NCBI GenBank assembly: GCA_934454635.1
Contig: CAKSFR010000024.1
Coordinates: 1-25,133, forward strand
Source: an uncultured Ruminiclostridium sp.
GTDB taxonomy: Bacteria > Bacillota > Clostridia > Oscillospirales > Ruminococcaceae
Direction of reading: 5' to 3'
Length of the DNA stretch: 25,133 nt
Shown here: positions 1-7,349 of the stretch, in pieces
Layout: every line of letters starts with the position of its first letter
Position numbering within the stretch: the stretch's first letter is position 1
The notes under the pieces: model-generated
What the model was told of the DNA's origin: nothing
Seen by the model: the letters and a program-made list of their open reading frames with translations, nothing else
The model's database searches: none
Position numbers and translations under genes: made by a program

Positions 1-223
1 GGCAGAGAGGCGGCGGCGACAGCCGCCGCCTGCCGCATTACGGCGAAGCCGTAATGCGGCGCGCCGCACAAGTGCGCTCCCTCACACTCCGCCGTAATCG
101 GCGGGGCGCGGCGCACGGATTTCGTTTCGCTTCGCGAAACGAAATGTCAGCGCGGCTTCGCCGCGCCGACGAAATATTCCGCCTGCGGCGGAATATTTCC
201 CGTGCGCCGCGCGCTTGTCCCGC
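1..223. repeat. array of perfect palindromes (no gene)
   Basis: This non-coding stretch is made almost wholly of hairpins set end to end. Arms read at 8-17/22-31 (loop gaca), 32-44/48-60 (13 bp, loop GAA), 89-94/99-104 (loop taat), 119-130/134-145 (12 bp, loop TTC), 150-156/160-166 (loop TTC) and 171-183/187-199 (13 bp, loop TGC); all arms are perfect. An outer pair, 61-67 with 108-114, encloses the third hairpin. No T-run follows any hairpin on the minus strand, so none is a clear terminator for the ABC operon that ends at 224. The only open frame is a low-complexity translation of the palindromes. It is the same kind of array as at 4124-4304 and 10566-11012. Confidence 0.8.
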
Positions 224-1957
224 TCACACCTGCGCAAATTGGCTGTTATACAGCGTTGCGTAAAATCCGCCGCGCTGCAAAAGCTCGTCGTGACTGCCCT
301 GTTCGATAATATTGCCGTCTTTCATGACAAGAATGACGTCCGCGTCGCGTATCGTGGAAAGACGGTGCGCAACGATAAAGCTTGTGCGGCCTTTCATCAT
401 ACGCGCAAAGCCGTCCTGAATTTTCAGCTCCGTGCGCGTGTCGATTGAGGAAGTCGCCTCGTCGAGAATCAGCATAGGCGGCAGGCAAAGCATTATGCGC
501 GTGATGCAGAGAAGCTGCTTTTGACCCTGAGAAAGGCTTCCGCCATCCTCGCCGATAACGGTATCATATCCGTCGGGCAGGCGCTTGATGAAGCCGTGTG
601 CGTGTGAGGCTTTTGCCGCCGCTATCACTTCTTCATCGGTCGCGTCCGGCTTGCCCATCGTGATATTGTCGCGGATCGTTCCGCTTTTGAGCCATGTTTC
701 CTGCAAAACCATACCGTATGAAGCACGCAGGCTGTTTCGGGTCACTTCGCGGATATCCCGTCCCTCGACGGTTATCTTTCCGCCTGTAACGTCATAGAAA
801 CGCATCAACAGGTTTATCAGCGTGGTCTTTCCGCAGCCGGTAGGTCCGACTATCGCGATTTTCTGACCTGCATTTACCGAAAGATTGAGATTTTCGATAA
901 GTCTGCGGTCGGGAACGTAGGAAAAATCAACATTTTCCGTTGCGACATTTCCGTGAACATCGGTTAAAACGGCATTGCCCTCATCGCTTTCCTGCGGAGG
1001 TTCTTCGATAAGCTCGATAAGTCTGCCCGCGCAGGCAAGCGCGTTCTGAAGCTCGGTAACAACTCCCGAAATCTCGTTGAACGGCTTCGTGTACTGATTT
1101 GCGTAGCTTAAAAAGCAGGACAGCGCACCGACCGTGATACTGCCGTTTATTGCCGCGATCGCTCCCGCGAGTCCAACTCCCGCGTAAACAAGGCTGTTTA
1201 TGAAGCGGGTCGTCGGGTTCACCAACGAGGAGAAGAATGTAGCGCGGCGCGAATAGGTCTCAAGCCGATCGTTTATTTCGTCGAATTGTTCAAGCGACGC
1301 GTTTTCATGCGAAAAAGCCGCAACAACTTTCTGATTGCCTATCATTTCGTCGATAAGCGCGGTCTGTTCGCCGCGCGTTTCGCTTTGCAGGCGAAACAGG
1401 TTGTAGGTGCGCTTCGCGATAAACTTCGCGGTGAAAAGCGAAACAGGCGTAAGCACAACGACGACAAGCGTTATCCACGGGTCGATGCTCAGCATGAACA
1501 CAAGCGTACCGAGAATGGTCACTATTCCCGTAAAAAGCTGCGTAAATCCCATCAGTAAGCCGTCCGCAAACTGGTCGGCGTCGGCGATAACGCGACTTAC
1601 GATATCTCCGGAGGGGTGCGCGTCGAGGTAGCTTAACGGAAGCTCCTCAATTCGGCGAAATGCCGCGCTGCGCAGGTCGCGCACTACCTGAAACGTAATT
1701 TTGTTGTTTATGACGTTCATCAGCCATTGCAGAAAAGCGGTCGCTCCCGCAACAATTCCCGCCTGAATAAGCAGCGGGAAAATCTTAGCGAAATTCACTC
1801 CGCCCTCAACGATACAATCGATCGCGTCTCCCGCAATTATCGGAATATAGAGCGTTCCTGCGACGGTAGCCGCCGCAAGCAGAATCGAAAGAATGAGCCA
1901 GAACGTGTATCTTCGGATATATCTGAGCACTTTTTTCAGCGTCGAAGCGTTTTTCAT
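224..1957 (-). CDS. heterodimeric ABC exporter, subunit with canonical Walker B
   Basis: This 577-residue half-transporter has an N-terminal six-helix type IV exporter membrane domain (about 1-320) and a C-terminal ATPase domain. Visible motifs are Walker A GPTGCGKTT, Walker B LILDEATSSID with the catalytic Glu, and a signature reading LSQGQ instead of LSGGQ. In heterodimeric exporters of the TM287/288 and BmrCD type, the subunit with the intact Walker B Glu usually carries the altered signature, and that is what is seen here. The start ATG overlaps the stop of the upstream partner by four bases (ATGA), implying translational coupling and a fixed pair. Substrate unknown; drug, lipid or peptide export is possible. 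No regulator gene is adjacent. Confidence 0.93.
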   Translation of the reverse strand: MKNASTLKKVLRYIRRYTFWLILSILLAAATVAGTLYIPIIAGDAIDCIVEGGVNFAKIFPLLIQAGIVAGATAFLQWLMNVINNKITFQVVRDLRSAAFRRIEELPLSYLDAHPSGDIVSRVIADADQFADGLLMGFTQLFTGIVTILGTLVFMLSIDPWITLVVVVLTPVSLFTAKFIAKRTYNLFRLQSETRGEQTALIDEMIGNQKVVAAFSHENASLEQFDEINDRLETYSRRATFFSSLVNPTTRFINSLVYAGVGLAGAIAAINGSITVGALSCFLSYANQYTKPFNEISGVVTELQNALACAGRLIELIEEPPQESDEGNAVLTDVHGNVATENVDFSYVPDRRLIENLNLSVNAGQKIAIVGPTGCGKTTLINLLMRFYDVTGGKITVEGRDIREVTRNSLRASYGMVLQETWLKSGTIRDNITMGKPDATDEEVIAAAKASHAHGFIKRLPDGYDTVIGEDGGSLSQGQKQLLCITRIMLCLPPMLILDEATSSIDTRTELKIQDGFARMMKGRTSFIVAHRLSTIRDADVILVMKDGNIIEQGSHDELLQRGGFYATLYNSQFAQV

Positions 1958-3699
1958 GCAGGCTCGCCCCCTTTCTGAGTGTCTTCCTTGCGGAACTGCG
2001 ATTCGTAGATTTCGCGGTAAACCGAGCAGCCTTTCAGCAGCTCGTCGTGCGTTCCTATTCCCGCCGCCGCGCCGTCGTCAAGCACCACTATCTTATCCGC
2101 GTGGCGTATCGACGAGGTTCGCTGAGAAACGATGAACACCGTCGTGTTTTTAAGGGTCTTCAGCGCTTTTCGCAGCGCTGCGTCGGTCGCAAAGTCAAGC
2201 GCGGAAGCGCTGTCGTCAAGAATAAGTATTTCAGGCTTTTTTACAAGCGCCCGCGCAATGGTAAGGCGCTGACGCTGACCGCCCGAAAGGTTTCGTCCGC
2301 CCTGTTCGATCTCGCTGTCAAGTCCGCCCTCTTTTTTCTCGACAATTTCACGCGCCTGCGCAAGTTCGAGCGCGGCAAAAAGCTCCTCGTCGGTCGCATT
2401 CTCGTTGCCCCAGAGCAGGTTATCGCGGATAGTGCCCTTAAAAAGAACCGCTTTCTGCGGAACAATTCCTATTTTTTCGCGAAGCGCAGGCAATTTATAG
2501 TCCTTTACGTTCAGTCCGTCAACGTAAACGCCGCCCTCGGTCGCCTCGTAGAACCGACCTATCATGTTCACAAGAGAGGTCTTTCCCGAACCCGTTCCGC
2601 CGATTATTCCGACCGTGCTGCCCTGCTCCGCGGCAAAGTCAATGTCCGTAAGCGAATTTCCCGAATTATTGCGGTAAGCAAGCGAGGCGTGGCGAAATTC
2701 GACCGCGTAGCGGTATCCCTCAAAGCCGTTTTCTTCAACGCCGCTTTCGGTCGGAGTTCCGCTTTCAAGAGCGGACTGTATGCGCCGTCCGCAGGCAACC
2801 GATTTTGTTATATTTATTATCAGGTTCGCGAGCTTTATCAGCTCGACGAGTATCTGCGACATATAGTTGTAGAGAGCGACTACCGCGCCCTGCGTAAGAA
2901 CCCCCGCGTCAACGCGAAGCGCTCCCACATATATCAGCAGGATTATCGCGCCGTTTATTATCGCGAACGTAAGCGGGTTCATCAGCGCGGAAATTCTTCC
3001 CGAAACCTTCTGCCCTACGGTCAGCGCGTCGTTATATTCCTCAAATTCGCGGATCTCGTCAGATTCCTTGCGGAAAGCGCGGATAACGCGCACGCCCGTC
3101 AGATTTTCGCGCGTTTTTCCGAGCACCTTGTCGAGCTGACCGCGAACCTTGTTGTACATGGGTATCGTGATAAGCATTATGCCGAAAACGACTATAGAAA
3201 GAACGGGTATCGCGCCCGCAAAAACAAGCGCCGACGGCACGTCGATAGTGAACGCCATTATCATTGCGCCGAAAACAACGAACGGCGAACGCAGCAGCAG
3301 CCGCAGCGTCATATTAACGCCCGACTGAACCTGATTAAGGTCGCCCGTCATGCGGGTTATGAGCGCCGAGGTCCCCAGCTCGTCAAGGTCGCTGTACGAA
3401 AGCTTCTGAATGTGGGCGAAAAGCGCATGGCTGACCTGCCGAGCAAAGCCCGCAGCCGCCTTTGCCGCGAAATACTGCGCGGTTATCGAGAACGCCAGTC
3501 CCGCAAGCCCCAGACCGCCGAGTATAAGGCACATTTTTATGACATATCCCGTGTCGCCGCCGGCAATGCCGTTATCGATTATCGCCGCAACGACGATCGG
3601 CACAAACAGCTCAAGAAGCGCCTCGAGCATTTTGAACAGCGGGCTTAAAATCGTTTCTTTCAGATAATTTCCCGTCAGATATTTGAGTAATTTTCGCAA
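1954..3699 (-). CDS. heterodimeric ABC exporter, subunit with degenerate Walker B
   Basis: This 581-residue half-transporter is the first gene of the exporter pair: membrane domain about 1-320, then an ATPase domain with Walker A GGTGSGKTS, canonical signature LSGGQ and Walker B LILDDSASALD. The catalytic Glu is Asp, which makes one of the two composite ATP sites inactive, as is normal for the TM287/BmrC-type partner. The start is a TTG at 3697-3699, chosen because AAAGGA lies nine bases upstream and no ATG in frame fits the family N-terminus as well. It probably forms a plasma-membrane heterodimer with the downstream product. Substrate cannot be told from sequence. Confidence 0.92.
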   Translation of the reverse strand: MRKLLKYLTGNYLKETILSPLFKMLEALLELFVPIVVAAIIDNGIAGGDTGYVIKMCLILGGLGLAGLAFSITAQYFAAKAAAGFARQVSHALFAHIQKLSYSDLDELGTSALITRMTGDLNQVQSGVNMTLRLLLRSPFVVFGAMIMAFTIDVPSALVFAGAIPVLSIVVFGIMLITIPMYNKVRGQLDKVLGKTRENLTGVRVIRAFRKESDEIREFEEYNDALTVGQKVSGRISALMNPLTFAIINGAIILLIYVGALRVDAGVLTQGAVVALYNYMSQILVELIKLANLIINITKSVACGRRIQSALESGTPTESGVEENGFEGYRYAVEFRHASLAYRNNSGNSLTDIDFAAEQGSTVGIIGGTGSGKTSLVNMIGRFYEATEGGVYVDGLNVKDYKLPALREKIGIVPQKAVLFKGTIRDNLLWGNENATDEELFAALELAQAREIVEKKEGGLDSEIEQGGRNLSGGQRQRLTIARALVKKPEILILDDSASALDFATDAALRKALKTLKNTTVFIVSQRTSSIRHADKIVVLDDGAAAGIGTHDELLKGCSVYREIYESQFRKEDTQKGGEPA

Positions 3700-3742
3700 T
3701 GAAGTCAGTCCTTTCAGTTGTTCTTATTTTTGTCATTTTATT

Positions 3743-4096
3743 TCAGATTCCCTCGCTGACAAGCCATTCCTTGGCTTTTTCAAAATCAAGGAAAAATCCG
3801 AGTGCAAACCCGTGACCGTACAGACGTTTTTTAAGCATTCTTTTCGTATAGCTGTCCGCGCCGATAAATCCCACGCGCATAAAGCGCTTGTGCGTATTCA
3901 GCAGTTTGTCGGTTATCATTTCGATAAGATCGTCCGTTACCTCGGTTTCGTCAAGCACAAATCCGATAAACGAGGGGGACGACGGCCGCTGAAAGACAGG
4001 CGCGTCGGCGGCGAGCTTTTCAAGTGCAAGCTCGGTGTGATCGTAAAGTCCGTCCAGATGTTCAAACCATATTTCCCCGCCGTTAAACGGCAGCAC
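3743..4096 (-). CDS. small alpha/beta protein of unknown function
   Basis: I do not recognise this 117-residue protein. It is soluble and acidic, with alternating predicted strands and helices (for example FIGFVLDETEVTDDLIEMI, then a MRVGFIG strand), a pattern reminiscent of STAS/SpoIIAA-like folds but without a diagnostic motif. The only usable start is GTG at 4094-4096; an in-frame TAG lies six codons upstream (4115-4117), and the ribosome binding site is weak (AAGAAGAAA). The frame upstream of the GTG (YKKKSF) reads like protein and stops just before the palindrome array at 4124, so the original N-terminus may have been lost to that array. It lies 43 bp upstream of the ABC exporter genes on the same strand and may be cotranscribed with them. 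Confidence 0.6.
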   Translation of the reverse strand: MLPFNGGEIWFEHLDGLYDHTELALEKLAADAPVFQRPSSPSFIGFVLDETEVTDDLIEMITDKLLNTHKRFMRVGFIGADSYTKRMLKKRLYGHGFALGFFLDFEKAKEWLVSEGI

Positions 4097-4123
4097 GAAA
4101 GATTTCTTCTTATACTATTTTTC

Positions 4124-4304
4124 AATCTTCCTATAGACGTTGTCTATAGGAAGATTCGCCGCTTCTGCGAAGCGGCGTGGCGGCGCAGCCGCCGAAAAAG
4201 CCGTACAATACTAATTCCGTCAAAGCCGCCGGCTTTGACATACCGCTTTTTAAGCGGTAATCAATATATAGACATTGTCTATATATTGATTAGGAATTAG
4301 TATT
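4124..4304. repeat. nested palindrome array, MITE-like
   Basis: Six consecutive perfect hairpins are seen: 4124-4138/4142-4156 (15 bp, loop GTT), 4157-4165/4169-4177 (loop TGC), 4179-4184/4188-4193 (loop GCA), 4219-4228/4230-4239 (1-nt loop), 4241-4248/4252-4259 (loop TTT) and 4258-4273/4277-4292 (16 bp, loop ATT). The last three are enclosed by a 12-bp inverted pair, AATACTAATTCC at 4207-4218 and its complement at 4293-4304, giving a 98-bp unit that looks like a small inverted-repeat element. The first and last hairpins share the core TATAGAC(G/A)TTGTCTATA. No coding sequence lies here. Confidence 0.8.
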
Positions 4305-4309
4305 AAATC

Positions 4310-4333
4310 CGGGCAGTTCTCGCCCGTTTTTTT
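4310..4333 (+). terminator. hairpin with T7 on the plus strand
   Basis: CGGGC (4310-4314) pairs with GCCCG (4322-4326), loop of seven, followed by seven Ts on the plus strand. There is no plus-strand gene just before it. Read on the minus strand it follows the acetyltransferase-HAD gene but is trailed only by GATTTAAT. It may be half of a former bidirectional terminator whose other T-run was displaced by the palindrome array next to it; that part is inference. Confidence 0.45.
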
Positions 4334-5565
4334 CAATCATGTTGTTCCTCCATGGCGTCAAGTATTTTTATCATTTCTTTCCAGCTATGGATATGCAGGT
4401 ATTCAAAATCGACGGAAATACCGCTGTTCTGCGCCGAAAACGGATTTTCAACCGTAAGCTCCTCATAGTGTACGGGAAAAATTCCCACTCCGTGCGCACC
4501 GATAATGTCAGCGGAAATATTGTCGCCGCAGTACCAGATTTTTTCGGCGGGCAGCCGCGCTTTCTTCATAGCCGCGCCGAAAAGCAGCCTGTCGGGCTTG
4601 CGCAGACCGTATTCGCTCGAAGCCATGATAAATTCAAACCTGTTTTCGGGGAGCAGGCGGTTTATCCGCTCGGAAAGCGCGCGTCCCGACCAGCCGATAT
4701 TGCTGATGACTCCGCTGCGAATACCGTTTCTGTCCAGACATTCCAGCAGTTCGTCAACGTGCGGCATTCGCTCTCCGACGGAGGCGTTGTCCCAAAGAAT
4801 TTTCTCCGCCTGTTCAATGTCAACATCGAATTTAATGCCAAGATATTCGTATTTCAGCCGCAGAAGCGGGATCTCATGCGGTTCAAAGCCGTTTTTGCGA
4901 AGCTCGTTTTCCCGCGAGAAAAGCTCGTTATCAAGCGCGTTCGCCTGTTCGGGAGTTATGTTGTCGGGATTGCTTATTACATGGCGGAAAAGCGCGCGTT
5001 CGCCGCGAAGCAGGTCGAAGCCGTTCTCGTGAAGCAGGGTGCGACCGTAGTCGAAGAGTATCATTTCGGGCTTTCGCAGCGTTTTCATCTCCACGCATTC
5101 CCAAATCTCTCCGTGAAAATTGTACGGCTCGGATTTTCCTACCGGAACGAAGCCCGCCGCCTTATAGCAGTTAAGCGCAGGGGAATTGCACGCGAAAACG
5201 CCTATGCTTATCGTTTTTGCGCCGAGCTTTTCAAAGGCGTATTTTTTCGCCGTAAGCAGCATTTTTTTACCAAGTCCCGTGCCGCGCCGTGAGCCGTCAA
5301 CAACGATAAATCCAAAGCGGATAACGTCTTTATCGCCGCGCATTATGAGGTGTCCGACCGACTCGCCGTCAAGCGTCGCGATAAGCGGCAGGAATGTGCC
5401 GTTTTTTGCGCACTGTGTATAATTTTGCACAATATCTTCAGGAGAAATAGGGTACTCGCCGTATCTGCCCGCGCTCCAAAGACGGAAAATCCGCTCGTCG
5501 GGCAGCCATGAGAGTATTTTTTCCGCGTCTGCGGGGATAAAATCGCGAAGCTGTAATTGTTCCAT
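4333..5565 (-). CDS. GNAT acetyltransferase fused to HAD-family hydrolase
   Basis: This 410-residue protein joins two enzyme domains. Residues 1-165 are a GNAT N-acetyltransferase of the RimJ/RimL kind, with the acetyl-CoA loop RRGTGLG at 93-99 and the late NxxALNCYKAAGF element. Residues 167-400 are a HAD hydrolase: motif I FDYGRTL with the nucleophile at D172, motif II VISN, motif III Lys in GLRKPD, and motif IV GDNISADI. In motif I the second Asp of DxD, the usual general acid, is Gly, so phosphatase activity may be weak or altered; FDYG variants do occur in the superfamily. The start ATG has AAAGGAG seven bases upstream. No break separates the domains, so a true fusion is likely. Substrates unknown. 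Confidence 0.88.
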   Translation of the reverse strand: MEQLQLRDFIPADAEKILSWLPDERIFRLWSAGRYGEYPISPEDIVQNYTQCAKNGTFLPLIATLDGESVGHLIMRGDKDVIRFGFIVVDGSRRGTGLGKKMLLTAKKYAFEKLGAKTISIGVFACNSPALNCYKAAGFVPVGKSEPYNFHGEIWECVEMKTLRKPEMILFDYGRTLLHENGFDLLRGERALFRHVISNPDNITPEQANALDNELFSRENELRKNGFEPHEIPLLRLKYEYLGIKFDVDIEQAEKILWDNASVGERMPHVDELLECLDRNGIRSGVISNIGWSGRALSERINRLLPENRFEFIMASSEYGLRKPDRLLFGAAMKKARLPAEKIWYCGDNISADIIGAHGVGIFPVHYEELTVENPFSAQNSGISVDFEYLHIHSWKEMIKILDAMEEQHD

Positions 5566-5586
5566 AAAAATACTCCTTTGCGGGGG

Positions 5587-5615
5587 TTGATTTTTTTAAA
5601 AAAGTATGATATAAT
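5587..5615 (+). promoter_or_regulatory. sigma-A promoter of the zinc lipoprotein gene
   Basis: TTGATT at 5587-5592 and TATAAT at 5610-5615 are separated by 17 bp. The predicted transcription start, near 5622, lies just before a Fur/Zur-like palindrome. Confidence 0.75.
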
Positions 5616-5633
5616 AACACTCAATGCCGAAAT

Positions 5634-5648
5634 TGAAAACGATTATCA
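5634..5648 (+). promoter_or_regulatory. Fur-family (Zur/Fur-like) operator
   Basis: TGAAAAC-G-ATTATCA matches the Fur-family 7-1-7 pattern TGATAAT-N-ATTATCA at 12 of 14 positions. It lies about 12 bp after the predicted transcription start of a zinc-binding lipoprotein gene, a place where a bound repressor would block transcription. Zinc-dependent Zur control is the natural reading; iron-dependent Fur cannot be excluded from the sequence. Confidence 0.55.
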
Positions 5649-5676
5649 ATTTCAAATTGAGAAGAAGGGATTTTTA

Positions 5677-6591
5677 ATGAAAATGAACATAAAAAAAATC
5701 GCAGCCGCGCTTGTTTCGTTCGCTTTGCTTATCGGACTTGGCGGGTGCAGCGGCGAAAAGCCGCAAAGCGAGGGGCTGAATATTATCACCACGAACTTCC
5801 CGCCGTATGATTTTGTGCGGCAAATCTCGGGCGGGGACGTTACCCCGACAATGCTGCTTTCGGGCGGTCAGGACAGCCATTCCTACGAACCTACCGCTCG
5901 TGAAATGGTGAAAATTTCCGAGGCCGACCTGTTTATCTGCACGGGCGGCGAAAGCGACGCGTGGGTCGATTCGCTGACCGAGGGAATGAGCAATGTAAAA
6001 ATCGTGAAAATGCTGGATTTCGTCGAGCCGCTTGAAGAGGAACACGACGCGGACGGGCATGAGCACGACCACGAGGAGTATGACGAGCACGTCTGGACTT
6101 CGCCGAAAAACGCCATGCCTATCGCAAAGGGCATTGAGCAGGCGCTTTGCGAGGCTGACCCGCAGAACGCGGAAAAGTACAGCGCGGGGCTTGAAGCCTA
6201 CCTCGGCGAGCTTGAACAGCTTGACGGCGAGCTTTCCGACGCGGCGAAAAAGCTGGAAAAACCGCTGATTTTCGGCGACCGCTTCCCGTTCAGATACATG
6301 GCGCGTGATTACGGCATTGAATATTACGCGGCATTTTCGGGCTGTTCTTCCGAAAGCGAGCCGAGCGCCGCACGGCTGACTTTCCTCATTGAAAAGGCAA
6401 AGGAAACAGGCTCGTCGGTTATATATCACATTGAATTTTCAACCGAAAAGGTCGCAAAAACAATAGCCGAGGCTGTCGGCGGCGAGGTTCGCCTTATGCA
6501 TTCCTGCCACAGCCTTTCGGACGAGGACCTTGAAGCGGGCGAAACCTATATTTCGATAATGCGGCGAAATATTGCCGCAATGACGGAGTAA
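5677..6591 (+). CDS. zinc-binding ABC transporter lipoprotein (ZnuA/AdcA-like)
   Basis: This 304-residue lipoprotein has a signal peptide ending in LGGC (C24 lipidated) and a cluster A-I metal-binding fold. It carries H68 in DSHSYEPT, H138 in DEHVW, and a His/Asp/Glu-rich flexible loop at 119-138 typical of zinc rather than manganese binders. The third canonical His is absent; the equivalent segment reads FGDRFPFRY, as I recall for some clostridial members. The start ATG at 5677 has AGAAGAAGGGA just upstream; an open frame reaching back to 5557 has no such site and would bury the signal peptide. The usual ATPase and permease partners are not next to it, so it is an orphan here. Probably induced on zinc starvation. 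Confidence 0.88.
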   Translation: MKMNIKKIAAALVSFALLIGLGGCSGEKPQSEGLNIITTNFPPYDFVRQISGGDVTPTMLLSGGQDSHSYEPTAREMVKISEADLFICTGGESDAWVDSLTEGMSNVKIVKMLDFVEPLEEEHDADGHEHDHEEYDEHVWTSPKNAMPIAKGIEQALCEADPQNAEKYSAGLEAYLGELEQLDGELSDAAKKLEKPLIFGDRFPFRYMARDYGIEYYAAFSGCSSESEPSAARLTFLIEKAKETGSSVIYHIEFSTEKVAKTIAEAVGGEVRLMHSCHSLSDEDLEAGETYISIMRRNIAAMTE

Positions 6592-6600
6592 ACTCAGAAG

Positions 6601-7338
6601 CTATTTCTCGGCGGGCGAATTTTCGTCCGCTTTTTTATTTTCACTGCCCCAGATATAGCCGAAACCCCATACCGTGCGGATATACTGAGGATTTGAGGGG
6701 TCGTCCTCTATCTTCATGCGCAGGCGGCGAATATTCACGTCAACGATCTTTTCATCTCCGTAATAGCTTTCGCCCCAAATTTTCCGCAGAAGCGTTTCAC
6801 GGTCAATAGCGTCGCCCTTGTGACGGATAAAATAATCCAGAACGTTAAATTCCATCTGCGTCAGTTCGAGATTTGCGCCGTTTTTATATACAACGTGGCT
6901 TTTTCGGTCGATATGAAAGGGGCCGCTGTCCGCCTCGGCGCTTGTTTCCGCTTCGGGGATCGTCATGCTTACGCGGCGGTATATCGCGTCAACGCGCGCG
7001 ACAAGCTCAGACGGAGAAAACGGCTTTGTAACATAGTCGTCAGCGCCCATCATAAGGCAGTTCACCTTGTCCATTTCCTGCGTTTTTGCCGAAAGCATTA
7101 TTATTCCGATCGTGCTGCTGCGTTCGCGCAGAAAACGGCACACCTGACAGCCGTCGATCCCCGGCATCATTATATCAAGTAAAGCGACGTCGAACCGCAG
7201 CCCTCGGTTCCAAGCCTCTATCGCTCTTTCTCCACAGTTTACGTCATACACCTCATAGCCCGAACGCTTTAGATGTATCACAACAAAGTCGCGTATTGCG
7301 TCCTCGTCCTCGCAGACCAGTATTCTTCTGGGCTTCAT
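6601..7338 (-). CDS. OmpR/PhoB-family response regulator
   Basis: This 245-residue two-component regulator has a receiver domain (about 4-120) with the acidic pair E10/D11, phospho-acceptor D55 in LLDIMMPG, S83 and K105 in VTKPF. A winged-helix DNA-binding domain follows (about 150-235), with the family's LTQMEFNVLDYF and VDVNIRRLRMKI segments. I start it at ATG 7338 (MKPRRIL) because a G-rich ribosome binding site precedes it; the longer frame from 7371 would overlap the preceding gene. It is the third gene of an operon with a lipoprotein and a membrane protein. No histidine kinase is in the window, so its partner must be elsewhere. Its last codons also encode the terminator of the convergent zinc lipoprotein gene. 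Confidence 0.9.
   Translation of the reverse strand: MKPRRILVCEDEDAIRDFVVIHLKRSGYEVYDVNCGERAIEAWNRGLRFDVALLDIMMPGIDGCQVCRFLRERSSTIGIIMLSAKTQEMDKVNCLMMGADDYVTKPFSPSELVARVDAIYRRVSMTIPEAETSAEADSGPFHIDRKSHVVYKNGANLELTQMEFNVLDYFIRHKGDAIDRETLLRKIWGESYYGDEKIVDVNIRRLRMKIEDDPSNPQYIRTVWGFGYIWGSENKKADENSPAEK
6611..6641 (+). terminator. terminator of the zinc lipoprotein gene, inside the regulator CDS
   Basis: GCGGGCGAA (6611-6619) pairs with TTCGTCCGC (6622-6630), with one G-T pair, and is followed by TTTTTTATTTT on the plus strand. It begins 20 bp after the lipoprotein stop. The minus strand uses the same bases to encode the C-terminal tail of the response regulator. Confidence 0.75.
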
Positions 7339-7349
7339 TCGCGCACCCC

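Noticed and set aside
54..263. Open frame in the first palindrome array
   Set aside because: Made of palindrome translations (RRA, RLRRN) with no ribosome binding site, and it runs into the ABC gene on the other strand.
2200..2240. Walker B Asp in place of Glu in one ABC subunit as a damaging mutation
   Set aside because: Heterodimeric exporters normally have one degenerate site, and the partner here shows the matching LSQGQ signature.
2047..3648. 533-codon open frame on the plus strand opposite the ABC exporter
   Set aside because: It mirrors a clear exporter gene, is very rich in Arg, Tyr and Val from antisense GC-rich codons, and has no domain-like pattern.
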